Assembly (NCBI GenBank): GCA_949710005.1
Contig: OX453280.1
Location: forward strand, 15,606,733-15,670,732
Direction: 5' to 3'
Source of the DNA: Ricordea florida
Lineage: Eukaryota > Cnidaria > Anthozoa > Corallimorpharia > Ricordeidae
Length of the DNA stretch: 64,000 bases
Positions 1 to 11,900 of the stretch are shown piece by piece. Position numbers and translations under genes: made by a program. Numbering within the stretch: position 1 is the stretch's first letter; each line of letters begins with the position of its first letter. Under the pieces are notes generated by a model. It did not search any database and had not been told where the DNA came from. It was given only the letters and a program-made list of their open reading frames with translations.

Positions 1-215
1 TCTGAGCCGTCTGCTCTAGATTTAGCTGCCTTAAGTCAATATCTTTACAGTCAAAACTCAATAAGATCGCAAATTACGAAATATCTGATTTTCTGCATAC
101 ATAATGCCCTGTCCTACTTGTACAAATCTGCTAACTTTTGGAATTGCAAAGATTATCCAAGCCAAGATATCATAGAACAACTTTTATTTTAGGGGCCCAC
201 GCTTTGGTCTGAATC

Positions 216-225
216 ACGCATGCGT
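216..225. repeat. 10-bp perfect palindrome, present once per unit
   Basis: The sequence acgcatgcgt equals its own reverse complement and recurs in every unit at this position. It is followed by tactaac, or by tacttgc in nine units of domain B. It could be a binding site for a dimeric protein or simply chance. I saw no variant of it in any unit. Confidence 0.6.
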
Positions 226-252
226 ACTAACAAATAGTCTGATCTTGAATTC

Positions 253-278
253 TGATTGAAATCGAATCGTTACAATCA
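253..278. repeat. Inverted repeat tgattg / caatca with a 14-bp loop, present once per unit
   Basis: The arms tgattg (253-258) and caatca (273-278) are exact reverse complements around aaatcgaatcgtta. The loop contains a direct repeat of aatcg. The arms were intact in every unit I read. A role in protein binding or in a hairpin transcript is possible but not shown. Confidence 0.5.
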
Positions 279-396
279 AAATTTTCATCGCAAAATAAAC
301 TTTACTGCACACCACACTAAAACATGTATAGAAAAGATTCGAAATGATTCTATAACTTACCCCCCTAAATGACGGTCCTCCTGCCCATACAATCTC

Positions 397-504
397 TTAT
401 AATGTATTTTCACCAAAATCAGTCAGGTCGAGTTTCTTGGCAGCCAGCTGCAGGTATCGTATCTCAGCTTCTAGAGTAAGTACAAACACGGGATAAAGTG
501 CGTT
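397..504 (-). other. Minus-strand 35-codon frame resembling a C-terminal exon (shown in unit 1)
   Basis: Read on the minus strand, unit positions 504 to 397 are open for 35 codons and end in TAA. The central part reads LEAEIRYLQLAAKKLDL, with hydrophobic residues I, L, A and L at heptad-like spacing, followed by TDFGENTL and the stop. A pyrimidine-rich stretch ending CTCTAG precedes AAGCTGAG, as at a 3' splice site, so this could be a relic of a last exon. The AG is kept in all variant classes at this spot (CTCTAG, CTCCAG in units 67, 68, 71 and 80, CTCAAG in units 56, 61 and 65). The 1-bp insertion in units 52, 56, 61, 65 and 77 shifts the frame. Short amphipathic tails like this occur in many DNA-binding and transposon-derived proteins, but I cannot assign a family. 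Confidence 0.2.
440..451. repeat. Inverted repeat gcagc / gctgc with a 2-bp loop, in the most GC-rich part of the unit
   Basis: The arms gcagc (440-444) and gctgc (447-451) flank a 2-bp spacer and overlap the paired palindromes CAGCTG and CTGCAG. This is the core of the most GC-rich 60 bases of the unit (30 of 60 at positions 421-480). Unit 54 carries a private change to cagccgcagg here, and unit 81 a change just beside it (gcagatatcg). Confidence 0.4.
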
Positions 505-3500
505 TTAAAGTTCATTTCAAATGCTACAACATGGTGAAAATGGAATATTGATAACTAATTCGTGTAATGAGCACTGATTACATGAACTTTAGTACTCTCT
601 GAGCCGTCTGCTCTAGATTTAGCTGCCTTAAGTCAATATCTTTACAGTCAAAACTCAATAAGATCGCAAATTACGAAATATCTGATTTTCTGCATAGATA
701 ATGCCCTGTCCTACTTGTACAAATCTGCTAACTTTTGGAATTGCAAAGATTATCCAAGCCAAGATATCATAGAACAACTTTTATTTTAGGGGCCCACGCT
801 TTGGTCTGAATCACGCATGCGTACTAACAAATAGTCTGATCTTGAATTCTGATTGAAATCGAATCGTTACAATCAAAATTTTCATCGCAAAATAAACTTT
901 ACTGCACACCACACTAAAACATGTATAGAAAAGATTCGAAATGATTCTAAAACTTACCCCCCTAAATGACGGTCCTCCTGCCCATACAATCTCTTATAAT
1001 GTATTTTCACCAAAATCAGTCAGGTCGAGTTTCTTGGCAGCCAGCTGCAGGTATCGTATCTCAGCTTCTAGAGTAAGTACAAACACGGGATAAAGTGCGT
1101 TTTAAAGTTCATTTCAAATGCTACAACATGGTGAAAATGGAATATTGATAACTAATTCGTGTAATGAGCACTGATTACATGAACTTTAGTACTCTCTGAG
1201 CCGTCTGCTCTAGATTTAGCTGCCTTAAGTCAATATCTTTACAGTCAAAACTCAATAAGATCGCAAATTACGAAATATCTGATTTTCTGCATAGATAATG
1301 CCCTGTCCTACTTGTACAAATCTGCTAACTTTTGGAATTGCAAAGATTATCCAAGCCAAGATATCATAGAACAACTTTTATTTTAGGGGCCCACGCTTTG
1401 GTCTGAATCACGCATGCGTACTAACAAATAGTCTGATCTTGAATTCTGATTGAAATCGAATCGTTACAATCAAAATTTTCATCGCAAAATAAACTTTACT
1501 GCACACCACACTAAAACATGTATAGAAAAGATTCGAAATGATTCTATAACTTACCCCCCTAAATGACGGTCCTCCTGCCCATACAATCTCTTATAATGTA
1601 TTTTCACCAAAATCAGTCAGGTCGAGTTTCTTGGCAGCCAGCTGCAGGTATCGTATCTCAGCTTCTAGAGTAAGTACAAACACGGGATAAAGTGCGTTTT
1701 AAAGTTCATTTCAAATGCTACAACATGGTGAAAATGGAATATTGATAACTAATTCGTGTAATGAGCACTGATTACATGAACTTTAGTACTCTCTGAGCCG
1801 TCTGCTCTAGATTTAGCTGCCTTAAGTCAATATCTTTACAGTCAAAACTCAATAAGATCGCAAATTACGAAATATCTGATTTTCTGCATAGATAATGCCC
1901 TGTCCTACTTGTACAAATCTGCTAACTTTTGGAATTGCAAAGATTATCCAAGCCAAGATATCATAGAACAACTTTTATTTTAGGGGCCCACGCTTTGGTC
2001 TGAATCACGCATGCGTACTAACAAATAGTCTGATCTTGAATTCTGATTGAAATCGAATCGTTACAATCAAAATTTTCATCGCAAAATAAACTTTACTGCA
2101 CACCACACTAAAACATGTATAGAAAAGATTCGAAATGATTCTATAACTTACCCCCCTAAATGACGGTCCTCCTGCCCATACAATCTCTTATAATGTATTT
2201 TCACCAAAATCAGTCAGGTCGAGTTTCTTGGCAGCCAGCTGCAGGTATCGTATCTCAGCTTCTAGAGTAAGTACAAACACGGGATAAAGTGCGTTTTAAA
2301 GTTCATTTCAAATGCTACAACATGGTGAAAATGGAATATTGATAACTAATTCGTGTAATGAGCACTGATTACATGAACTTTAGTACTCTCTGAGCCGTCT
2401 GCTCTAGATTTAGCTGCCTTAAGTCAATATCTTTACAGTCAAAACTCAATAAGATCGCAAATTACGAAATATCTGATTTTCTGCATACATAATGCCCTGT
2501 CCTACTTGTACAAATCTGCTAACTTTTGGAATTGCAAAGATTATCCAAGCCAAGATATCATAGAACAACTTTTATTTTAGGGGCCCACGCTTTGGTCTGA
2601 ATCACGCATGCGTACTAACAAATAGTCTGATCTTGAATTCTGATTGAAATCGAATCGTTACAATCAAAATTTTCATCGCAAAATAAACTTTACTGCACAC
2701 CACACTAAAACATGTATAGAAAAGATTCGAAATGATTCTATAACTTACCCCCCTAAATGACGGTCCTCCTGCCCATACAATCTCTTATAATGTATTTTCA
2801 CCAAAATCAGTCAGGTCGAGTTTCTTGGCAGCCAGCTGCAGGTATCGTATCTCAGCTTCTAGAGTAAGTACAAACACGGGATAAAGTGCGTTTTAAAGTT
2901 CATTTCAAATGCTACAACATGGTGAAAATGGAATATTGATAACTAATTCGTGTAATGAGCACTGATTACATGAACTTTAGTACTCTCTGAGCCGTCTGCT
3001 CTAGATTTAGCTGCCTTAAGTCAATATCTTTACAGTCAAAACTCAATAAGATCGCAAATTACGAAATATCTGATTTTCTGCATACATAATTCCCTGTCCT
3101 ACTTGTACAAATCTGCTAACTTTTGGAATTGCAAAGATTATCCAAGCCAAGATATCATAGAACAACTTTTATTTTAGGGGCCCACGCTTTGGTCTGAATC
3201 ACGCATGCGTACTAACAAATAGTCTGATCTTGAATTCTGATTGAAATCGAATCGTTACAATCAAAATTTTCATCGCAAAATAAACTTTACTGCACACCAC
3301 ACTAAAACATGTATAGAAAAGATTCGAAATGATTCTATAACTTACCCCCCTAAATGACGGTCCTCCTGCCCATACGATCTCTTATAATGTATTTTCACCA
3401 AAATCAGTCAGGTCGAGTTTCTTGGCAGCCAGCTGCAGGTATCGTATCTCAGCTTCTAGAGTAAGTACAAACACGGGATAAAGTGCGTTTTAAAGTTCAT

Positions 3501-4179
3501 TTCAAATGCTACAACATGGTGAAAATGGAATATTGATAACTAATTCGTGTAATGAGCACTGATTACATGAACTTTAGTACTCTCTGAGCCGTCTGCTCTA
3601 GATTTAGCTGCCTTAAGTCAATATCTTTACAGTCAAAACTCAATAAGATCGCAAATTACGAAATATCTGATTTTCTGCATACATAATGCCCTGTCCTACT
3701 TGTACAAATCTGCTAACTTTTGGAATTGCAAAGATTATCCAAGCCAAGATATCATAGAACAACTTTTATTTTAGGGGCCCACGCTTTGGTCTGAATCACG
3801 CATGCGTACTAACAAATAGTCTGATCTTGAATTCTGATTGAAATCGAATCGTTACAATCAAAATTTTCATCGCAAAATAAACTTTACTGCACACCACACT
3901 AAAACATGTATAGAAAAGATTCGAAATGATTCTATAACTTACCCCCCTAAATGACGGTCCTCCTGCCCATACAATCTCTTATAATGTATTTTCACCAAAA
4001 TCAGTCAGGTCGAGTTTCTTGGCAGCCAGCTGCAGGTATCGTATCTCAGCTTCTAGAGTAAGTACAAACACGGGATAAAGTGCGTTTTAAAGTTCATTTC
4101 AAATGCTACAACATGGTGAAAATGGAATATTGATAACTAATTCGTGTAATGAGCACTGATTACATGAACTTTAGTACTC

Positions 4180-5970
4180 TCTGAGCCGTCTGCTCTAGAT
4201 TTAGCTGCCTTAAGTCAATATCTTTACAGTCAAAACTCAATAAGATCGCAAATTACGAAATATCTGATTTTCTGCATACATAATGCCCTGTCCTACTTGT
4301 ACAAATCTGCTAACTTTTGGAATTGCAAAGATTATCCAAGCCAAGATATCATAGAACAACTTTTATTTTAGGGGCCCACGCTTTGGTCTGAATCACGCAT
4401 GCGTACTAACAAATAGTCTGATCTTGAATTCTGATTGAAATCGAATCGTTACAATCAAAATTTTCATCGCAAAATAAACTTTACTGCACACCACACTAAA
4501 ACATGTATAGAAAAGATTCGAAATGATTCTATAACTTACCCCCCTAAATGACGGTCCTCCTGCCCATACAATCTCTTATAATGTATTTTCACCAAAATCA
4601 GTCAGGTCGAGTTTCTTGGCAGCCAGCTGCAGGTATCGTATCTCAGCTTCTAGAGTAAGTACAAACACGGGATAAAGTGCGTTTTAAAGTTCATTTCAAA
4701 TGCTACAACATGGTGAAAATGGAATATTGATAACTAATTCGTGTAATGAGCACTGATTACATGAACTTTAGTACTCTCTGAGCCGTCTGCTCTAGATTTA
4801 GCTGCCTTAAGTCAATATCTTTACAGTCAAAACTCAATAAGATCGCAAATTACGAAATATCTGATTTTCTGCATAGATAATGCCCTGTCCTACTTGTACA
4901 AATCTGCTAACTTTTGGAATTGCAAAGATTATCCAAGCCAAGATATCATAGAACAACTTTTATTTTAGGGGCCCACGCTTTGGTCTGAATCACGCATGCG
5001 TACTAACAAATAGTCTGATCTTGAATTCTGATTGAAATCGAATCGTTACAATCAAAATTTTCATCGCAAAATAAACTTTACTGCACACCACACTAAAACA
5101 TGTATAGAAAAGATTCGAAATGATTCTAAAACTTACCCCCCTAAATGACGGTCCTCCTGCCCATACAATCTCTTATAATGTATTTTCACCAAAATCAGTC
5201 AGGTCGAGTTTCTTGGCAGCCAGCTGCAGGTATCGTATCTCAGCTTCTAGAGTAAGTACAAACACGGGATAAAGTGCGTTTTAAAGTTCATTTCAAATGC
5301 TACAACATGGTGAAAATGGAATATTGATAACTAATTCGTGTAATGAGCACTGATTACATGAACTTTAGTACTCTCTGAGCCGTCTGCTCTAGATTTAGCT
5401 GCCTTAAGTCAATATCTTTACAGTCAAAACTCAATAAGATCGCAAATTACGAAATATCTGATTTTCTGCATAGATAATGCCCTGTCCTACTTGTACAAAT
5501 CTGCTAACTTTTGGAATTGCAAAGATTATCCAAGCCAAGATATCATAGAACAACTTTTATTTTAGGGGCCCACGCTTTGGTCTGAATCACGCATGCGTAC
5601 TAACAAATAGTCTGATCTTGAATTCTGATTGAAATCGAATCGTTACAATCAAAATTTTCATCGCAAAATAAACTTTACTGCACACCACACTAAAACATGT
5701 ATAGAAAAGATTCGAAATGATTCTATAACTTACCCCCCTAAATGACGGTCCTCCTGCCCATACAATCTCTTATAATGTATTTTCACCAAAATCAGTCAGG
5801 TCGAGTTTCTTGGCAGCCAGCTGCAGGTATCGTATCTCAGCTTCTAGAGTAAGTACAAACACGGGATAAAGTGCGTTTTAAAGTTCATTTCAAATGCTAC
5901 AACATGGTGAAAATGGAATATTGATAACTAATTCGTGTAATGAGCACTGATTACATGAACTTTAGTACTC
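4180..5970. repeat. Units 8-10, block copy of units 1-3 (offset 4179 bp)
   Basis: Units 8, 9 and 10 show the marker order C100, then G100 with ctaaaactt, then G100. Units 1, 2 and 3 (1-1791) show the same order. The two blocks lie exactly seven units apart. The ctaaaactt change is seen only in units 2 and 9, so the simplest reading is one duplication of a multi-unit segment, followed by change in the units between. Confidence 0.6.
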
Positions 5971-8900
5971 TCTGAGCCGTCTGCTCTAGATTTAGCTGCC
6001 TTAAGTCAATATCTTTACAGTCAAAACTCAATAAGATCGCAAATTACGAAATATCTGATTTTCTGCATACATAATGCCCTGTCCTACTTGTACAAATCTG
6101 CTAACTTTTGGAATTGCAAAGATTATCCAAGCCAAGATATCATAGAACAACTTTTATTTTAGGGGCCCACGCTTTGGTCTGAATCACGCATGCGTACTAA
6201 CAAATAGTCTGATCTTGAATTCTGATTGAAATCGAATCGTTACAATCAAAATTTTCATCGCAAAATAAACTTTACTGCACACCACACTAAAACATGTATA
6301 GAAAAGATTCGAAATGATTCTATAACTTACCCCCCTAAATGACGGTCCTCCTGCCCATACAATCTCTTATAATGTATTTTCACCAAAATCAGTCAGGTCG
6401 AGTTTCTTGGCAGCCAGCTGCAGGTATCGTATCTCAGCTTCTAGAGTAAGTACAAACACGGGATAAAGTGCGTTTTAAAGTTCATTTCAAATGCTACAAC
6501 ATGGTGAAAATGGAATATTGATAACTAATTCGTGTAATGAGCACTGATTACATGAACTTTAGTACTCTCTGAGCCGTCTGCTCTAGATTTAGCTGCCTTA
6601 AGTCAATATCTTTACAGTCAAAACTCAATAAGATCGCAAATTACGAAATATCTGATTTTCTGCATACATAATGCCCTGTCCTACTTGTACAAATCTGCTA
6701 ACTTTTGGAATTGCAAAGATTATCCAAGCCAAGATATCATAGAACAACTTTTATTTTAGGGGCCCACGCTTTGGTCTGAATCACGCATGCGTACTAACAA
6801 ATAGTCTGATCTTGAATTCTGATTGAAATCGAATCGTTACAATCAAAATTTTCATCGCAAAATAAACTTTACTGCACACCACACTAAAACATGTATAGAA
6901 AAGATTCGAAATGATTCTATAACTTACCCCCCTAAATGACGGTCCTCCTGCCCATACGATCTCTTATAATGTATTTTCACCAAAATCAGTCAGGTCGAGT
7001 TTCTTGGCAGCCAGCTGCAGGTATCGTATCTCAGCTTCTAGAGTAAGTACAAACACGGGATAAAGTGCGTTTTAAAGTTCATTTCAAATGCTACAACATG
7101 GTGAAAATGGAATATTGATAACTAATTCGTGTAATGAGCACTGATTACATGAACTTTAGTACTCTCTGAGCCGTCTGCTCTAGATTTAGCTGCCTTAAGT
7201 CAATATCTTTACAGTCAAAACTCAATAAGATCGCAAATTACGAAATATCTGATTTTCTGCATACATAATGCCCTGTCCTACTTGTACAAATCTGCTAACT
7301 TTTGGAATTGCAAAGATTATCCAAGCCAAGATATCATAGAACAACTTTTATTTTAGGGGCCCACGCTTTGGTCTGAATCACGCATGCGTACTAACAAATA
7401 GTCTGATCTTGAATTCTGATTGAAATCGAATCGTTACAATCAAAATTTTCATCGCAAAATAAACTTTACTGCACACCACACTAAAACATGTATAGAAAAG
7501 ATTCGAAATGATTCTATAACTTACCCCCCTAAATGACGGTCCTCCTGCCCATACAATCTCTTATAATGTATTTTCACCAAAATCAGTCAGGTCGAGTTTC
7601 TTGGCAGCCAGCTGCAGGTATCGTATCTCAGCTTCTAGAGTAAGTACAAACACGGGATAAAGTGCGTTTTAAAGTTCATTTCAAATGCTACAACATGGTG
7701 AAAATGGAATATTGATAACTAATTCGTGTAATGAGCACTGATTACATGAACTTTAGTACTCTCTGAGCCGTCTGCTCTAGATTTAGCTGCCTTAAGTCAA
7801 TATCTTTACAGTCAAAACTCAATAAGATCGCAAATTACGAAATATCTGATTTTCTGCATAGATAATGCCCTGTCCTACTTGTACAAATCTGCTAACTTTT
7901 GGAATTGCAAAGATTATCCAAGCCAAGATATCATAGAACAACTTTTATTTTAGGGGCCCACGCTTTGGTCTGAATCACGCATGCGTACTAACAAATAGTC
8001 TGATCTTGAATTCTGATTGAAATCGAATCGTTACAATCAAAATTTTCATCGCAAAATAAACTTTACTGCACACCACACTAAAACATGTATAGAAAAGATT
8101 CGAAATGATTCTATAACTTACCCCCCTAAATGACGGTCCTCCTGCCCATACAATCTCTTATAATGTATTTTCACCAAAATCAGTCAGGTCGAGTTTCTTG
8201 GCAGCCAGCTGCAGGTATCGTATCTCAGCTTCTAGAGTAAGTACAAACACGGGATAAAGTGCGTTTTAAAGTTCATTTCAAATGCTACAACATGGTGAAA
8301 ATGGAATATTGATAACTAATTCGTGTAATGAGCACTGATTACATGAACTTTAGTACTCTCTGAGCCGTCTGCTCTAGATTTAGCTGCCTTAAGTCAATAT
8401 CTTTACAGTCAAAACTCAATAAGATCGCAAATTACGAAATATCTGATTTTCTGCATACATAATGCCCTGTCCTACTTGTACAAATCTGCTAACTTTTGGA
8501 ATTGCAAAGATTATCCAAGCCAAGATATCATAGAACAACTTTTATTTTAGGGGCCCACGCTTTGGTCTGAATCACGCATGCGTACTAACAAATAGTCTGA
8601 TCTTGAATTCTGATTGAAATCGAATCGTTACAATCAAAATTTTCATCGCAAAATAAACTTTACTGCACACCACACTAAAACATGTATAGAAAAGATTCGA
8701 AATGATTCTATAACTTACCCCCCTAAATGACGGTCCTCCTGCCCATACAATCTCTTATAATGTATTTTCACCAAAATCAGTCAGGTCGAGTTTCTTGGCA
8801 GCCAGCTGCAGGTATCGTATCTCAGCTTCTAGAGTAAGTACAAACACGGGATAAAGTGCGTTTTAAAGTTCATTTCAAATGCTACAACATGGTGAAAATG

Positions 8901-11900
8901 GAATATTGATAACTAATTCGTGTAATGAGCACTGATTACATGAACTTTAGTACTCTCTGAGCCGTCTGCTCTAGATTTAGCTGCCTTAAGTCAATATCTT
9001 TACAGTCAAAACTCAATAAGATCGCAAATTACGAAATATCTGATTTTCTGCATAGATAATGCCCTGTCCTACTTGTACAAATCTGCTAACTTTTGGAATT
9101 GCAAAGATTATCCAAGCCAAGATATCATAGAACAACTTTTATTTTAGGGGCCCACGCTTTGGTCTGAATCACGCATGCGTACTAACAAATAGTCTGATCT
9201 TGAATTCTGATTGAAATCGAATCGTTACAATAAAAATTTTCATCGCAAAATAAACTTTACTGCACACCACACTAAAACATGTATAGAAAAGATTCGAAAT
9301 GATTCTATAACTTACCCCCCTAAATGACGGTCCTCCTGCCCATACAATCTCTTATAATGTATTTTCACCAAAATCAGTCAGGTCGAGTTTCTTGGCAGCC
9401 AGCTGCAGGTATCGTATCTCAGCTTCTAGAGTAAGTACAAACACGGGATAAAGTGCGTTTTAAAGTTCATTTCAAATGCTACAACATGGTGAAAATGGAA
9501 TATTGATAACTAATTCGTGTAATGAGCACTGATTACATGAACTTTAGTACTCTCTGAGCCGTCTGCTCTAGATTTAGCTGCCTTAAGTCAATATCTTTAC
9601 AGTCAAAACTCAATAAGATCGCAAATTACGAAATATCTGATTTTCTGCATAGATAATGCCCTGTCCTACTTGTACAAATCTGCTAACTTTTGGAATTGCA
9701 AAGATTATCCAAGCCAAGATATCATAGAACAACTTTTATTTTAGGGGCCCACGCTTTGGTCTGAATCACGCATGCGTACTTGCAAATAGTCTGATCTTGA
9801 ATTCTGATTGAAATCGAATCGTTACAATCAAAATTTTTATCGGAAAATAAACTTTACTGCACACCACACTAAAACATGTATAGAAAAGATTCGAAATGAT
9901 TCTATAACTTACCCCCCTAAATGACGGTCCTCCTGCCCATACAATCTCTTATAATGTATTTTCACCAAAATCAGTCAGGTCGAGTTTCTTGGCAGCCAGC
10001 TGCAGGTATCGTATCTCAGCTTCTAGAGTAAGTACAAACACGGGATAAAGTGCGTTTTAAAGTTCATTTCAAATGCTACAACATGGTGAAAATGGAATAT
10101 TGATAACTAATTCGTGTAATGAGCACTGATTACATGAACTTTAGTACTCTCTGAGCCGTCTGCTCTAGATTTAGCTGCCTTAAGTCAATATCTTTACAGT
10201 CAAAACTCAATAAGATCGCAAATTACGAAATATCTGATTTTCTGCATAGATAATGCCCTGTCCTACTTGTACAAATCTGCTAACTTTTGGAATTGCAAAG
10301 ATTATCCAAGCCAAGATATCATAGAACAACTTTTATTTTAGGGGCCAACGCTTTGGTCTGAATCACGCATGCGTACTAACAAATAGTCTGATCTTGAATT
10401 CTGATTGAAATCGAATCGTTACAATCAAAATTTTCATCGCAAAATAAACTTTACTGCACACCACACTAAAACATGTATAGAAAAGATTCGAAATGATTCT
10501 ATAACTTACCCCCCTAAATGACGGTCCTCCTGCCCATACAATCTCTTATAATGTATTTTCACCAAAATCAGTCAGGTCGAGTTTCTTGGCAGCCAGCTGC
10601 AGGTATCGTATCTCAGCTTCTAGAGTAAGTACAAACACGGGATAAAGTGCGTTTTAAAGTTCATTTCAAATGCTACAACATGGTGAAAATGGAATATTGA
10701 TAACTAATTCGTGTAATGAGCACTGATTACATGAACTTTAGTACTCTCTGAGCCGTCTGCTCTAGATTTAGCTGCCTTAAGTCAATATCTTTACAGTCAA
10801 AACTCAATAAGATCGCAAATTACGAAATATCTGATTTTCTGCATAGATAATGCCCTGTCCTACTTGTACAAATCTGCTAACTTTTGGAATTGCAAAGATT
10901 ATCCAAGCCAAGATATCATAGAACAACTTTTATTTTAGGGGCCCACGCTTTGGTCTGAATCACGCATGCGTACTTGCAAATAGTCTGATCTTGAATTCTG
11001 ATTGAAATCGAATCGTTACAATCAAAATTTTTATCGGAAAATAAACTTTACTGCACACCACACTAAAACATGTATAGAAAAGATTCGAAATGATTCTATA
11101 ACTTACCCCCCTAAATGACGGTCCTCCTGCCCATACAATCTCTTATAATGTATTTTCACCAAAATCAGTCAGGTCGAGTTTCTTGGCAGCCAGCTGCAGG
11201 TATCGTATCTCAGCTTCTAGAGTAAGTACAAACACGGGATAAAGTGCGTTTTAAAGTTCATTTCAAATGCTACAACATGGTGAAAATGGAATATTGATAA
11301 CTAATTCGTGTAATGAGCACTGATTACATGAACTTTAGTACTCTCTGAGCCGTCTGCTCTAGATTTAGCTGCCTTAAGTCAATATCTTTACAGTCAAAAC
11401 TCAATAAGATCGCAAATTACGAAATATCTGATTTTCTGCATAGATAATGCCCTGTCCTACTTGTACAAATCTGCTAACTTTTGGAATTGCAAAGATTATC
11501 CAAGCCAAGATATCATAGAACAACTTTTATTTTAGGGGCCCACGCTTTGGTCTGAATCACGCATGCGTACTAACAAATAGTCTGATCTTGAATTCTGATT
11601 GAAATCGAATCGTTACAATCAAAATTTTCATCGCAAAATAAACTTTACTGCACACCACACTAAAACATGTATAGAAAAGATTCGAAATGATTCTATAACT
11701 TACCCCCCTAAATGACGGTCCTCCTGCCCATACAATCTCTTATAATGTATTTTCACCAAAATCAGTCAGGTCGAGTTTCTTGGCAGCCAGCTGCAGGTAT
11801 CGTATCTCAGCTTCTAGAGTAAGTACAAACACGGGATAAAGTGCGTTTTAAAGTTCATTTCAAATGCTACAACATGGTGAAAATGGAATATTGATAACTA

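Larger units (their letters stand above)
1..597. repeat. Reference monomer (unit 1) of the 597-bp satellite
   Basis: This unit serves as the coordinate frame for all variants; the phase is arbitrary because the array has no visible edge. It holds 218 G or C bases and 16 CpG. Landmarks, as unit positions: TCTAGA at 15-20 and 470-475, GATATC at 166-171, GGGCCC at 193-198, a 10-bp palindrome at 216-225, GAATTC at 247-252, an inverted repeat at 253-278, a C-run at about 360-365, CAGCTG at 445-450 overlapping CTGCAG at 448-453, and AGTACT at 591-596. Unit 1 differs from the window majority by C instead of G at position 100. No shorter internal period is evident. The length equals 3 x 199, near three nucleosome repeats, but I see no trace of three related 199-bp parts. 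Confidence 0.95.
1..9552. repeat. Array domain A: units 1-16, marked by C at unit position 100
   Basis: Units 1, 5, 6, 7, 8, 11, 12, 13 and 15 carry gcatac where the rest of the array has gcatag; I found this variant nowhere after unit 15. Units 2 and 9 share ctaaaactt in place of ctataactt (position 353). Units 6 and 12 share catacgatc in place of catacaatc (position 391). Unit 6 also has a private aattccc and unit 16 a private aataaaaat. The recurrence of marked units at spacings of 6 and 7 monomers suggests past block duplication within this domain. Confidence 0.85.

Noticed and set aside
131-139. aacttttgg resembles an Sm-protein site, and tatcgtatctcagcttct (455-472) loosely resembles the 5' end of U2 snRNA, so the array could be snRNA or spliced-leader genes
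   Set aside because: The two motifs are far apart and in the wrong relation (about 270 bases from one to the next), the U2 branch-pairing region is absent, and there is no convincing splice donor with a stem-loop around the Sm-like site.
225-231. tactaac, identical to the yeast intron branch-point consensus
   Set aside because: The next AG is only six bases downstream, too close for normal splicing, and the motif is lost (tacttgc) in nine units.
183-299. AATAAA polyadenylation signals on both strands (minus strand at 183-188, plus strand at 294-299)
   Set aside because: This hexamer is common in AT-rich DNA. Without a supported transcript I do not list the sites as regulatory features, though they are mentioned with the exon-like frames.
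336-347. gattcgaaatg as a Pol III B box, and tggcagccagc (438-448) as an A box, as in tRNA-derived repeats
   Set aside because: The B-like motif misses the conserved CC end and lies before the A-like motif, the wrong order. No tRNA fold or T-run terminator follows.
473-482. agagtaagta as a plus-strand splice donor, with tttcttggcag (433-443) as an acceptor, giving a 32-base exon
   Set aside because: Short splice-like motifs are expected by chance in AT-rich DNA. The plus-strand exon would be tiny and there is no coding context; the acceptor tract is also altered by the insertion in five units.
477-493. A CENP-B box, suggested by cggg at 489-492
   Set aside because: The required TTCG in the left half is aagt here, and no CCCG occurs on the plus strand, so neither strand fits the consensus.
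1-597. A CRISPR array or a 5S rRNA gene array
   Set aside because: There are no short repeats with unique spacers, since the whole 597 bp repeats. I find no part that matches the conserved 5S rRNA core or its internal promoter.
1-597. Three diverged 199-bp subunits within the monomer
   Set aside because: Comparing positions 1, 200 and 399 onward by eye shows no shared sequence beyond short chance matches such as tctgat.
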